A stretch of 64,000 nucleotides of DNA from LMDS01 sp043778145 (GTDB taxonomy: Bacteria > Pseudomonadota > Gammaproteobacteria > Burkholderiales > Burkholderiaceae_C): NCBI GenBank assembly GCA_043778145.1, contig JAYWGR010000001.1, positions 62,001 to 126,000 of the forward strand, read 5' to 3'. How positions within the stretch are numbered: the first letter of the stretch is position 1; each line of letters starts with the position of its first letter. A program made the translations under genes and the position numbers. A model generated the notes under the pieces. That model saw nothing but the letters and a program-made list of their open reading frames with translations, did no database searches and was not told where the DNA came from. This document shows positions 44,457 to 52,134 of this stretch, in pieces.

Positions 44457-44498
44457 GATCAGACGGGCGATCAGACGCGCGATCAGACGCGCGATCAG
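44457..44498. repeat. 12-bp tandem repeat between LolA-like and MMPL genes
   Basis: GATCAGACGGGC at 44457-44468, then two exact GATCAGACGCGC units to 44492, then a 6-base partial. The LolA-like stop codon lies inside the partial unit. The repeats fill much of the 59-bp gap. In the MMPL frame they read Leu-Ile-Ala-Arg repeatedly. Confidence 0.85.
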
Positions 44499-45181
44499 CG
44501 CGACGCGCCTGAAGCGGCCGATGTGGCCGGTGCGGCAGCCGCGACACCCGCGACAGGCAGCGGCGCCGTCATCGGCTCAATCGTCATCACCGAGCGGTCG
44601 CCATCCGGCAAATCGAGCTGGATCTCGCGCACCGCCGATTGCTGGCCAGCAATGCGAATGGCCGCCACACGCTCGCGCAGCTTGGCCTCGCGTGGCACGA
44701 GGCCGAGCGTCCACTGCGCGGCGTTGCCAGAGACTTCGGTGTTGAAGTGGCGCTCGAGCGCGTCGCGGTTGCCGGTCAGCGTGCCGCGAATCGCCTCGAC
44801 GATCACGCCGGCCTCGGGCGATGCATCGAGCGCGAGCGTGCGGCTGCGGCTGCCTTGGCTGAGCGTGAGCGTGTTGCCGATGACAGCAACTTTCTCGCGG
44901 CGCGGCAGGAGCGTTTCGCGAACAAACGTGTCGGGCGCCTGGAACGACAAGCGGCCTGACGATTCGAGCGGCTTGTCGAGCATCGCCACCTGCCGCTTCT
45001 CGGTGAACGTGGCTTCACCGGCCTTGGCTTGCGCGAGCACGGCGGTGAGCTGGGCAATGTCGAACGTGCCGGCTGCAAAGGCGCCAGAGGCAACCGCAAT
45101 GGCGAGCACACCGGCCGCCAAGCCGGGCAGCAACCTTGGGTGCGGGTTAGGAGCGGATCGTGTCGGGCGGTGCATGGTCAT
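44495..45181 (-). CDS. LolA-like periplasmic lipid/lipoprotein carrier of the APE cluster
   Basis: A 228-residue precursor with signal segment LLPGLAAGVLAIAVASGAFA, then a LolA-fold domain: LAQAKAGEATFTEKRQVAML, SGRLSFQAPDTFVRETLLPR, VIGNTLTL. ApeL-type proteins of this fold occur beside the MMPL exporter and are presumed to carry the polyene lipid through the periplasm. The Ala-rich tail is uncommon. Start ATG 45181 (or 45175), overlapping the acyltransferase by 35 bp, an unusually long overlap for this operon. Confidence 0.85.
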   Translation of the reverse strand: MTMHRPTRSAPNPHPRLLPGLAAGVLAIAVASGAFAAGTFDIAQLTAVLAQAKAGEATFTEKRQVAMLDKPLESSGRLSFQAPDTFVRETLLPRREKVAVIGNTLTLSQGSRSRTLALDASPEAGVIVEAIRGTLTGNRDALERHFNTEVSGNAAQWTLGLVPREAKLRERVAAIRIAGQQSAVREIQLDLPDGDRSVMTIEPMTAPLPVAGVAAAAPATSAASGASR

Positions 45182-46118
45182 GGCCGGGCGGGCCAGCGTC
45201 GCCGGCCCAGAAGTCGAAGAAGTTGAACCAGTTGTACGGCGTCTCGCGGCAAATCGACTCGAGCAGTTCGACATAGCCGCGCAGCGCGTCTTGAATATCT
45301 GCTTCAAGGCCGGCCGCACTGACCTGGCTGAAGTCGGCCAGCGGCACGAAACGGAGTTCGTAGCGGCCGCGGCCATGGTACAGCCCGGCCATGAAGACGA
45401 CGGGGCGGCGCATCAGCGCTGCGAGGCGAAACGGGCCGTCAGAAAACGGCGCAGGCTGGCCGAGAAACGGCAGCCACAGGGTCTTGGCGCGCGCGCCCTG
45501 GCCGGGCAGCGTGCGGTCGGCCAGCAGCCCGGCAATGCCGCCTTCGGCCAGCCACTCGCGCAGTTGCAGCATCGCGCCAACGTGGCCGAGCGCGATCGTG
45601 CGCATCGTCGCTTTCGGTGCGATGGCAGCGAGCGTGGCATTGATAAGCCGCGCGTTGTCTTCGTACATGACCATCGCCACGCGCCGGCCACGCTCTTCGC
45701 CCAGCGAGCGCAAGGCCTCGAAGCTGCCCAGGTGCGCGCCGATCATGAACGCGCCTTCGCCGCGGTCGAGCCGGTCGGTGACGCGCTTGACACCGGCGTC
45801 GGTGAACTCGAAGGCCTCAAAGTTCTCGCGCAGCAGGTAGACGCGGTCGAGCACGGTGGCCGCAAAGTGATGGATGTGGCGGTAGCTGTCGATCCAGCGC
45901 GCCGGCCGGCCGAGCGCGCGCGTCAAGTAGCGGCGCGATTCACGCCGCGGCTTGCCGCCCACGAGCATGAAGTAGAGCGTGATCGGGTGCAGCACGAGCC
46001 GCGCTGTGCGCCGGCCGGCAGCCACCGCAATCCAGCGCATCACGCGCAGCCAGAGCATGCTGGCGCGCTCGGGATCGGCCAGCCACGGCGCGGGGCTGCC
46101 TTCGGGCTGCGCGCTCAT
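45147..46118 (-). CDS. LpxL/HtrB-family acyltransferase
   Basis: A 323-residue inner-membrane acyltransferase: an N-terminal hydrophobic region, the H-x4-E motif in IGAHLGSFEALRS, GIAGLLADRTLPGQGA and LPFLGQPAPFSDGPFRLA as in lauroyl/myristoyl transferases. In APE operons the matching domain is part of the ApeJ-type glycosyl/acyltransferase; here it stands alone. The start is ATG 46118, fixed by GGAGG 8 bases upstream, both supplied by a junction repeat whose own mini-ORF ends at the same ATGA. Confidence 0.88.
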   Translation of the reverse strand: MSAQPEGSPAPWLADPERASMLWLRVMRWIAVAAGRRTARLVLHPITLYFMLVGGKPRRESRRYLTRALGRPARWIDSYRHIHHFAATVLDRVYLLRENFEAFEFTDAGVKRVTDRLDRGEGAFMIGAHLGSFEALRSLGEERGRRVAMVMYEDNARLINATLAAIAPKATMRTIALGHVGAMLQLREWLAEGGIAGLLADRTLPGQGARAKTLWLPFLGQPAPFSDGPFRLAALMRRPVVFMAGLYHGRGRYELRFVPLADFSQVSAAGLEADIQDALRGYVELLESICRETPYNWFNFFDFWAGDAGPPGHDHAPPDTIRS

Positions 46119-46316
46119 AGGGCAACCTCCATGCTTCGCATTGCGGTGTGTTCGCCTTTCGGGCGGCCGGGCAGGGTCATAAGGCAACCTTCATGCTTCG
46201 CATTGCGGTGTGTTCGCCTTTCGGGCGGCCGGGCAGGCTCACCGGCTCACCCTACGGCCTTCGGCCGATCCCGCCAAGCGGGATGGAGCCCCTTCGGGCG
46301 GCCGGGCGGGGCTCAC
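46115..46316 (-). repeat. relay of three overlapping mini-ORFs built from 62-bp junction repeats
   Basis: From the dehydratase stop (46315-46313), a GTG at 46316 opens a 25-codon mini-ORF ending at 46239. The GTG at 46242 opens a 21-codon one ending at 46177. The ATG at 46180 opens another 21-codon one ending at 46115, which overlaps the acyltransferase ATG at 46118. Every junction is a GTGA or ATGA overlap. The last two are near-identical 62-bp copies encoding LPGRPKGEHTAMRSM(K/E)VAL. The first is a divergent copy that includes a CATCCCGCTTGGCGGGATC palindrome. Confidence 0.85.
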
Positions 46317-46612
46317 TGAAACTGGCCAGATGCCGCGACCGTGTCGCCACGGCTCACCTCGAAGCGCAGGCGTGCGGCGTCACTCGTCAAGGTGATGGTC
46401 AGCAGATCGCCCGGCAGCACCGGCGCGAGGAATTTGGCCGCGGCGATGCGCGGTGCCGAGCCGAGCAGCGCAGCGAGCTCGGGCACGGCCAGCGCCGCTT
46501 CCATCGCTTCGGCGAGCAACACCACGCCAGGCAGCAGCGGCTGACCGGGAAAGTGGCCGTCAAACGCCGGGTGATCGGCCGCGACGTGCAAGGTACTGGT
46601 GTGAATGGCCAT
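46313..46612 (-). CDS. ApeI-like hotdog dehydratase
   Basis: A 99-residue hotdog-fold protein: STLHVAADHPAFDGHFPGQP then LLPGVVLLAEAMEAAL. The GHFPGxPLLPG pattern is that of FabZ/ApeI dehydratases. It lies between the ligase and the acyltransferase genes, the place of apeI in known clusters, and probably pairs with the second dehydratase at 37710. Start ATG 46612, 4 bp after the 45-codon ORF. At 99 residues it is shorter than FabZ. Confidence 0.82.
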   Translation of the reverse strand: MAIHTSTLHVAADHPAFDGHFPGQPLLPGVVLLAEAMEAALAVPELAALLGSAPRIAAAKFLAPVLPGDLLTITLTSDAARLRFEVSRGDTVAASGQFQ

Positions 46613-46616
46613 CGTC

Positions 46617-46754
46617 TCAACTCTCGCCGCGCGCGCCAACAAACTCCCTCTCCCTTTGGGAGAGGGCGGGGGTGAGGGCTGCGAAAGCGAGCGCAACTTC
46701 CTTGAAGCGCCAAGCAGGCTTGCCAACGTGATCAGGAACGATGAGGCTGTTCAT
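46617..46754 (-). CDS. short ORF of unknown function before the dehydratase
   Basis: A 45-codon frame starting MNSLIVPDHVGKPAWRF. Its ATG overlaps the stop of a five-codon mini-ORF (KVAL) made by a junction repeat, and AAGG lies 8 bases upstream. The middle reads through a palindrome (LTPALSQRERE). It ends 4 bp before the dehydratase ATG, so it may serve only to bring ribosomes there. No family recognised. Confidence 0.35.
   Translation of the reverse strand: MNSLIVPDHVGKPAWRFKEVALAFAALTPALSQREREFVGARGES
46646..46666. repeat. REP-like palindrome
   Basis: CCCTCTCCC, loop TTT, GGGAGAGGG: 9-bp perfect arms inside a ctcaccc/gagg-type context. This layout is common for dispersed intergenic palindromes in high-GC genomes. 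It lies inside the short ORF. Confidence 0.7.
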
Positions 46755-46800
46755 AAGGCAACCTTCATGCTTCACCTTTCGGGCGGCCGGGCAGGCTCAC
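46751..46800 (-). repeat. truncated junction repeat between ligase and dehydratase
   Basis: Begins GTGAGCCTGCCCGGCCGCCC over the ligase stop and ends GAAGGTTGCCTTATGA, with about 15 bases missing in the middle relative to the 62-bp copies. It encodes an 11-codon mini-ORF (46800-46765) overlapped by a 5-codon one (46768-46751), which in turn overlaps the ATG at 46754. Confidence 0.8.
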
Positions 46801-48161
46801 GCGTCGCGCCTCAGCATCGCCTTGGCCCATTCAGCAAATCGCCCGGCAGGCAGCTTGCCCGTGGCCTCGCGCGGCAGGGCGTCGACCGACACCATCGGTC
46901 GCGGCATGAAGGCCGCATCCACACGCTGCCGCAGCGCCGCGAGGATCTGCTGATGCGGCACATCGGGCGCAACGACGAAGGCCGCAAGCCGCACCACGGT
47001 GGCTTCGTCGTCCGGCGCGTCGGGCAGCCAGAAGGCGCCGTCTTGCACGCCTTCGATGGTGTTGAGGTGGTAGTTCAAGTGCGCGAGTGAGCTGCGTTTG
47101 CCGGCAATGTTGATCAAGTCATTCGAGCGGCCAAGCAGGCGGAAGGTTTGCGCATCGACCACCTCGAGCACATCGGCCAAAACCGTGGGTTCGGGCACAT
47201 GGCCGCCTCTGATGACTGCGGCATCGCCATCACCGCTGAGCTGAAGGCCGTCATAGACGCGCCACTCGGGCCCGCGCGTTGGGCAGCGTGACGCCACCTG
47301 GCCTGCTTCGGTGCAGCCGTAAATCTCCATCAGCGGCGCGCCAAATGCGGCTTCCGTGCGCGCGGCGAGCTGCGGCGAGAGCGGCGCGGTGGCCGAGACG
47401 GCCAAGTCGATCGCCGGCAGTTCCACGCCCGAGTCGAGCAAGGCTTTCAAGTGAAACGGCGTCGTCACCAGCATGCGCGGGCGCGGCACGGCGGCGAGCG
47501 CGCGGGCGATGTCGGCGGGGTAGAAGGGCCGGCCGCAATCGAACGCAGCCCCGGCGAGCATCGCGACGAGCACGGTCGATTCGAAGCCGTACATGTGCTG
47601 CGCGGGAACCGTGGCCACGAGCGACAGCCCACGCAAATCGGCACGGCCGAGCAACTCGGCGATTCGGCGCGCGCCAGCTGCCGTGTTGCGTTGCAGCCCG
47701 GCCCAGGCTTTGGCATGCGGCATCGGCGCGCCGGTGGAGCCGGATGTGAGCACCTCGGCGGCGACGGCGTCTGCCGCGATACGGGGCAACTCGTGGGCCT
47801 CGCCAATCGGCGCATGCTCGGGCGACTGCCACGCCATCGGCAAGTCGACCACGCGTTCGGCGTCGTCATGCAAGCCGTAGCTGCGATCGAACAAGCTGCG
47901 CAGCCGAGCCACGGTGTCGGCTGTGTGATTGGGCGGCATCAGGTTCACATGCCCGCGCAGCAGTGCCGCACCCAGGCCCACGGCGAAGCGGTAACGGTCG
48001 CCGGTGGTGTTGAGCATCGGCCCGTGCGCGGGCAGTGTGGCCGCGAGCGCTTGCACATCGGCCAAGTATTGGCGCCGCGAAATCGGCTGGCCGAGACGCC
48101 AGGCGATCGGTGCGGTGAGGTCGTCGCTGTCGATCAGCGGCAACAAAGGCATCGCGCTCAC
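46797..48161 (-). CDS. AMP-dependent aryl-CoA/ACP ligase (ApeH-like)
   Basis: A 454-residue adenylate-forming enzyme: the P-loop-like VAAEVLTSGSTGAPMPHAKAW, VPAQHMYGFESTV, LMEIYGCTEAGQVA (A5), and RLLGRSNDLINIAGKR with the hinge region. A C-terminal PREATGKLP carries the catalytic Lys. It would activate the aryl carboxylate starter for loading on the ACP. The start is the GTG at 48161, overlapping the membrane protein stop; ATG 48152 is an alternative. Confidence 0.87.
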   Translation of the reverse strand: MSAMPLLPLIDSDDLTAPIAWRLGQPISRRQYLADVQALAATLPAHGPMLNTTGDRYRFAVGLGAALLRGHVNLMPPNHTADTVARLRSLFDRSYGLHDDAERVVDLPMAWQSPEHAPIGEAHELPRIAADAVAAEVLTSGSTGAPMPHAKAWAGLQRNTAAGARRIAELLGRADLRGLSLVATVPAQHMYGFESTVLVAMLAGAAFDCGRPFYPADIARALAAVPRPRMLVTTPFHLKALLDSGVELPAIDLAVSATAPLSPQLAARTEAAFGAPLMEIYGCTEAGQVASRCPTRGPEWRVYDGLQLSGDGDAAVIRGGHVPEPTVLADVLEVVDAQTFRLLGRSNDLINIAGKRSSLAHLNYHLNTIEGVQDGAFWLPDAPDDEATVVRLAAFVVAPDVPHQQILAALRQRVDAAFMPRPMVSVDALPREATGKLPAGRFAEWAKAMLRRDA

Positions 48162-48808
48162 GACACGTCGCGCGGCGGCACCGGTTGCGCGGCCGTGCTC
48201 TGCATGTAGGCGCGAATGGCATCCATCATGGTCGAGCGTTTGAATTCGGGGTGCAGGCGGTAGCGCAGCAGGCGTTCGCCGACGAACATGGCAACGAGCG
48301 CCAGCGGCGTCACGAGGTTGGCAAAGCTTGCCCACACCTCGAACGGCGTCAGCACGAAGAGGCCGATTGAGCCGGCGACCATCGTCATGAAGTAGATCAC
48401 CCAGGCGCGGGTCAGGTTCTCGGTGTAGGCCTTCATCGTGGGCGCGAGCGAGCCGTGCACCTTCTCGGCCAAACCTGAGATGAGCGGCTGCCGGCCTTCG
48501 CGCAGCGTGCTGGCAAACCACATCGCCAGCATCAAATGAATCACCACATGCTGCGCCAGATAAAGCCACTGCTCCGGCACTTTGATGCCGAGCACCGCCG
48601 CCGCGCAAAGACCTGCAACTGCACCGCCCGCCAACACACCGCGCACATGCTGCCCAGCCTGCCAAGCGGCCAACGCGGCCGCGCCCAGCATCGGCGAGAG
48701 GATGCCGACGGCATTCCACGGTGATGGCGGCGCGCTGGTCATCAGCCACTGCGAGAGCAGCAAATAGGCAACGCTGACCCCAGCCAGCAGGGCGATGCGG
48801 GCAGACAT
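48158..48808 (-). CDS. COG4648-type membrane protein (ApeG-like)
   Basis: A 216-residue inner-membrane protein with about six helices. Conserved-looking stretches are LYLAQHVVIHLMLAMWFAST, AYTENLTRAWVIYFMTMV and VGERLLRYRLHPEFKRSTMM. It matches the uncharacterised membrane protein found between ACP and ligase genes in aryl polyene operons. Function not known. TGATG overlap with the ACP gene and GTGA overlap with the ligase. Confidence 0.82.
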   Translation of the reverse strand: MSARIALLAGVSVAYLLLSQWLMTSAPPSPWNAVGILSPMLGAAALAAWQAGQHVRGVLAGGAVAGLCAAAVLGIKVPEQWLYLAQHVVIHLMLAMWFASTLREGRQPLISGLAEKVHGSLAPTMKAYTENLTRAWVIYFMTMVAGSIGLFVLTPFEVWASFANLVTPLALVAMFVGERLLRYRLHPEFKRSTMMDAIRAYMQSTAAQPVPPRDVS

Positions 48809-49077
48809 CAGCTCACGCGGTGTGTGGCGATGTGCTCGGAGAGGCTCGCGAGCGACGTGAAGATGCGGACGTTGTCCTCATCGTCCGAGCGGAGCTGAAA
48901 CCCGTAGCGCTGCGAAACGACGAGCGCGACTTCAAGGATGTCGATCGAATCGAGGCCCAGGCCTTCGCCGTAGAGCGGTGCTTGCGGGTCAATCGACTCG
49001 GGCGCGACCTCGAGGTTCAGCGCTTCGATCAACAGCACGGCAACTTCGCGCTGCATGTCGGTGTGGAGAGATGTCAT
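48808..49077 (-). CDS. acyl carrier protein heading the minus-strand APE operon
   Basis: An 89-residue carrier with phosphopantetheine site GLGLDSIDILEVAL (Ser44) and a longer C-terminal helix than FabD-type ACPs, as in ApeE/ApeF. First gene of the minus-strand operon. The 160 bp before it hold a TTGACA on the minus strand (49170-49165) but no convincing -10, and an imperfect inverted repeat GCGCCTGT/ACAGGTGC. Confidence 0.92.
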   Translation of the reverse strand: MTSLHTDMQREVAVLLIEALNLEVAPESIDPQAPLYGEGLGLDSIDILEVALVVSQRYGFQLRSDDEDNVRIFTSLASLSEHIATHRVS

Positions 49078-49237
49078 GCGAAGGTGCTATCGGTGAATGA
49101 GGCGCTTGGTCTCGAGGCCGCCCTGGACCTGATGAGCCTGCGCCGGATTTGGGCTGGCCGCACCTGTCAAAACACAGGCGCAGCGGGGCACCGAGTCTAA
49201 CAAAGCACCCACCCGCAAAAGTGCGCAACAGGCGGGT

Positions 49238-50275
49238 TCAAGCCGCGTGCTTGTCGGCTTCCGAGGTGAACGAATCTGCGTAGAACTCTTCAGCCGGCAG
49301 GCCGCAGCGGGCGACCAAATCACGCTGCGCTGAATCGACCATCACCGGCGCGCCGCAGGCATAGACCTGATGGGCCGACAGGTCGGGCAGGTCGTGCATC
49401 AACGCCTGGTGGACGAAGCCGGTGCGGCCCGCCCAGCCGTCTTCCGGCTTGGGCTCCGAGAGCACCGGCACATAGCGCAGGTTCGGCATCTGCGCGGCAG
49501 CGGCGAGCACCCAATCGTGCAGGTACAAATCGGCCCGGCTGCGGCAGCCCCAGTAGAGCACCGCAGGCCGCGCGCTTGCTTTGAACCGAAGCTGCTCGAT
49601 GATCGCTTTGATCGGCGCGAAACCCGTGCCCGATGCCAGCAGCACGATCGGCTTGCTGCTTTCTTCGCGGAGAAAGAAGCTGCCGAACGGACCTTCGAGG
49701 CGGAGGATTTCTTTCTCCTTCATCGCCGTGAAAACGTGGTCGGTGAACAGGCCGCCGGGCATGTGGCGCAAATGGAGCTCGATGCCGGGCTGATCGCTTT
49801 GGTTGTGCGGCGCGTTGGCCATCGAGTAGCTGCGGCGCGCACCGCTGCGCAGGATGAACTCGATGTACTGGCCGGCGTGATAGCGCAGCGGGTCGTTGGC
49901 CGGCAGCTGCAGGTGCAGGATGGCGACGTCTGGCGCCGGCCGCTCGATGCGACTCACGCGGCTCGGCATCTTGCGAACCGGGAACTCGCCTGCGCCGGGC
50001 ACGGTGCGCGCCTCAAGCACCACATCGCACTGCGGCGAGGCTTTGCAGGTGAGGATCCAACCTGCGGCTTCTTCATCGGCGCTCAGCGCATGCGCTTGAT
50101 GCGCGCCGTGAATCACGCGGCCCTCCAGCATGCGGCACTTGCAAGAGCCGCAGGCGCCGTCTTTGCAGCCGTAAGGCAGGCCCACGCCTTGGCGGATCGC
50201 GGCCGCAAGCATGGCCTCGTCGCGGTCGACTTCGAATTGGCGGCCAGCGGGCTGCACGGTCACTTGGAAGGGCAT
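49238..50275 (-). CDS. ferredoxin-type NAD(P)H reductase, CDP-6-deoxy-3,4-glucoseen-reductase-like
   Basis: A 345-residue electron-transfer flavoprotein. An N-terminal plant-type 2Fe-2S domain (CKDGACGSCKCRMLEG and a distal Cys in WILTCKA) joins an FAD domain (RRSYSMANAP) and an NAD domain (VLLASGTGFAPIKAIIEQL, VYACGAPVMV). Similar proteins serve as CDP-6-deoxy-3,4-glucoseen reductases or as reductases for oxygenases and flavoenzymes. ATG 50275 fits the ferredoxin start. It lies upstream of the APE operon on the same strand and might supply reducing power to the halogenase-like enzymes; speculative. Confidence 0.85.
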   Translation of the reverse strand: MPFQVTVQPAGRQFEVDRDEAMLAAAIRQGVGLPYGCKDGACGSCKCRMLEGRVIHGAHQAHALSADEEAAGWILTCKASPQCDVVLEARTVPGAGEFPVRKMPSRVSRIERPAPDVAILHLQLPANDPLRYHAGQYIEFILRSGARRSYSMANAPHNQSDQPGIELHLRHMPGGLFTDHVFTAMKEKEILRLEGPFGSFFLREESSKPIVLLASGTGFAPIKAIIEQLRFKASARPAVLYWGCRSRADLYLHDWVLAAAAQMPNLRYVPVLSEPKPEDGWAGRTGFVHQALMHDLPDLSAHQVYACGAPVMVDSAQRDLVARCGLPAEEFYADSFTSEADKHAA

Positions 50276-50322
50276 GGCAAAGTCGGGCTCATGGAAAACG
50301 TGCGGATTCTGCCTTGGGCCCG

Positions 50323-51198
50323 ATGACCCGCCGCGCTCGCTTGCTGATCGTCGGTTGCGGCGATGTGGGCATGCGCGTTGCGCGGCTGCTGCGCGGCCGA
50401 TGGCGGCTGATCGGGTTGACGTCGTCAGCTGCACGCGTGGCGGAGTTGCGCGCAGCCGGCATCACGCCCATCGTCGGCAACCTTGACGATGCAGCGAGCT
50501 TGGCGCGAATCACTGGCTTGGCCGATGCCGTGCTGCACCTTGCGCCGCCACCCTCCGCCGGCCGCAGTGATCCGCGCACCGCGCACTTGCTGCAGGCGCT
50601 CGCGCGCGGCACGGCGCCGAGGTGCATCGTCTACGGCAGCACAAGCGGCGTGTATGGCGATGCAGGCGGCGCGCGGTTCGACGAAACACGCGCCACCCGC
50701 CCAGCCACTGACCGCGGCGCAAGGCGCGTCGACGCTGAAGCGCAACTGCGGCGCTTCGGCCAAGGCGCCCATGTGCGCATCAGCATCCTGCGCATTCCCG
50801 GCATCTACGCGGGTGACCGCGTTGGCGGCCATCCGCGCGAGCGGCTGGCTCGCGGCACGCCAGTGCTTGCCGCGGCCGATGACGTCTACACCAACCACAT
50901 TCATGCCGACGACCTCGCGCGTGCCTGCGCGTTGGCCTTGCACCGCGGCCTGCCGCAGCGCGCGGTTCATGCCAGCGACGACACCGAGATGAAAATGGGC
51001 GACTATTTCGATCTCGCCGCTGAGCTCTGCGGCTTGCCGCGGCCGCCGCGAGTCACGCGCCTGGAGGCGGCTGTGCACATGTCGCCCATGCAGCTCAGCT
51101 TCATGAGCGAATCGCGGCGGCTGAGTAACGACCGCTTGAAGCGCGAGCTCCGCTTGCACTTGCGCTACCCCACCGTGGCCAGCGGCTTGCTGGCCTGA
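50323..51198 (+). CDS. NAD-dependent epimerase/dehydratase family protein
   Basis: A 291-residue extended SDR: the Rossmann motif LLIVGCGDVGMRVARLLRG is of the GxGxxG type seen in YeeZ-like proteins, followed by IVGNLDD and YGSTSGVYGD. The usual catalytic YxxxK is not evident, as in other atypical members. Substrate unknown. The start at ATG 50323 is preferred over a TTG three codons upstream. Divergent from the reductase gene. Confidence 0.82.
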   Translation: MTRRARLLIVGCGDVGMRVARLLRGRWRLIGLTSSAARVAELRAAGITPIVGNLDDAASLARITGLADAVLHLAPPPSAGRSDPRTAHLLQALARGTAPRCIVYGSTSGVYGDAGGARFDETRATRPATDRGARRVDAEAQLRRFGQGAHVRISILRIPGIYAGDRVGGHPRERLARGTPVLAAADDVYTNHIHADDLARACALALHRGLPQRAVHASDDTEMKMGDYFDLAAELCGLPRPPRVTRLEAAVHMSPMQLSFMSESRRLSNDRLKRELRLHLRYPTVASGLLA

Positions 51199-51216
51199 AC
51201 CCGTCAACACTTGCCC

Positions 51217-52116
51217 ATGAAAATTTTGCTCATCACCACGCCGATGCCCGAGGCCTACTTCAGCGCAGCCCTGCGCCACATGCAACCCGACATTGATGTG
51301 CTCGACTACCGCCGTGACCTGAGCGATGCCGAACTCGCCGAGGTTGAGGTCGTGCTGGCGTGGAGCCTCCCACCCGGCTTGGCTGGGCGCTTGAAGAAGC
51401 TGAAGTGGGTTTGCTCGGTTGCAGCCGGCGTTGAGAAGCTGCTGGTGGACGACCTCGCGGCCGAGGTGCCGGTGTCTCGCATCGTCGATCCAGAGCAGGC
51501 CGAGGGCATTGCGCAGTTCACGGTGCTGATGGCCTTGCGCCACGCGCGCGGCTTGGCCGCCTACGCCGAGCAGCAACAGCGCCGCGAGTGGATTCGCCAG
51601 CCGGTGGCCGTGGTGCGCCACCGCGTCGCGGTGCTTGGAATGGGCGCGATGGGCAACACCGTCGCGCGCTTGATGGCGCAGGTCGGCTTTCAAGTCGAAG
51701 GCTGGACGCGGCGCAGCGCCGACACGCTTGATGCTGTGCTCGAGCGAAGCGAGATCGTCGTGCTCGCCTTGCCGTTGACGGCCGAGACCGAGGGCATCTT
51801 GGACGCGCGTGCCTTTGCGCGCATGCCGCGTGGCGGCTACTTGATCAACATCGCGCGCGGTGCGCATGTGGTCGAGGCCGATCTGATCGCGGCGGTGCAG
51901 AGCGGCCACTTGGCCGGCGCTGCACTCGACGTGCAATGCCGCGAACCGATGCCAGCCGACGACCCGCTGTGGGCTGTGCCCGGCATCGTCATCACGCCGC
52001 ACATTGCGGCGCAGTCGTCACCGCAGACGATTGCGGCGCAGTTTCTCGCCGGGCTGGCTTGCGTGAAGCGCGGCGATCTGCCGCCGCAGCTGGTCGACCG
52101 TGTGCGCGGGTACTGA
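51217..52116 (+). CDS. D-2-hydroxyacid dehydrogenase, glyoxylate/hydroxypyruvate reductase A-like
   Basis: A 299-residue NAD(P)H enzyme. The coenzyme motif is VAVLGMGAMGNTVARLMAQVG. Catalytic Arg lies in NIARGAHVVEADL, the Glu follows in LDVQCREPMPADDPLW and the His in ITPHIAAQS. The overall layout fits the GhrA branch, which reduces glyoxylate or hydroxypyruvate. It starts 18 bp after the epimerase gene. Exact substrate uncertain. Confidence 0.88.
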   Translation: MKILLITTPMPEAYFSAALRHMQPDIDVLDYRRDLSDAELAEVEVVLAWSLPPGLAGRLKKLKWVCSVAAGVEKLLVDDLAAEVPVSRIVDPEQAEGIAQFTVLMALRHARGLAAYAEQQQRREWIRQPVAVVRHRVAVLGMGAMGNTVARLMAQVGFQVEGWTRRSADTLDAVLERSEIVVLALPLTAETEGILDARAFARMPRGGYLINIARGAHVVEADLIAAVQSGHLAGAALDVQCREPMPADDPLWAVPGIVITPHIAAQSSPQTIAAQFLAGLACVKRGDLPPQLVDRVRGY

Positions 52117-52134
52117 AGCGACCCTTGCGTTGTG

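Noticed and set aside
40998..46800. CRISPR array
   Set aside because: The 60-62 bp repeats are adjacent copies with no unique spacers and no cas genes; they are junction repeats.
28066..49077. Pigment cluster as a recently acquired island
   Set aside because: No flanking mobile genes, repeats or tRNA, and base composition looks like its surroundings by eye. Acquisition cannot be excluded but is not shown.
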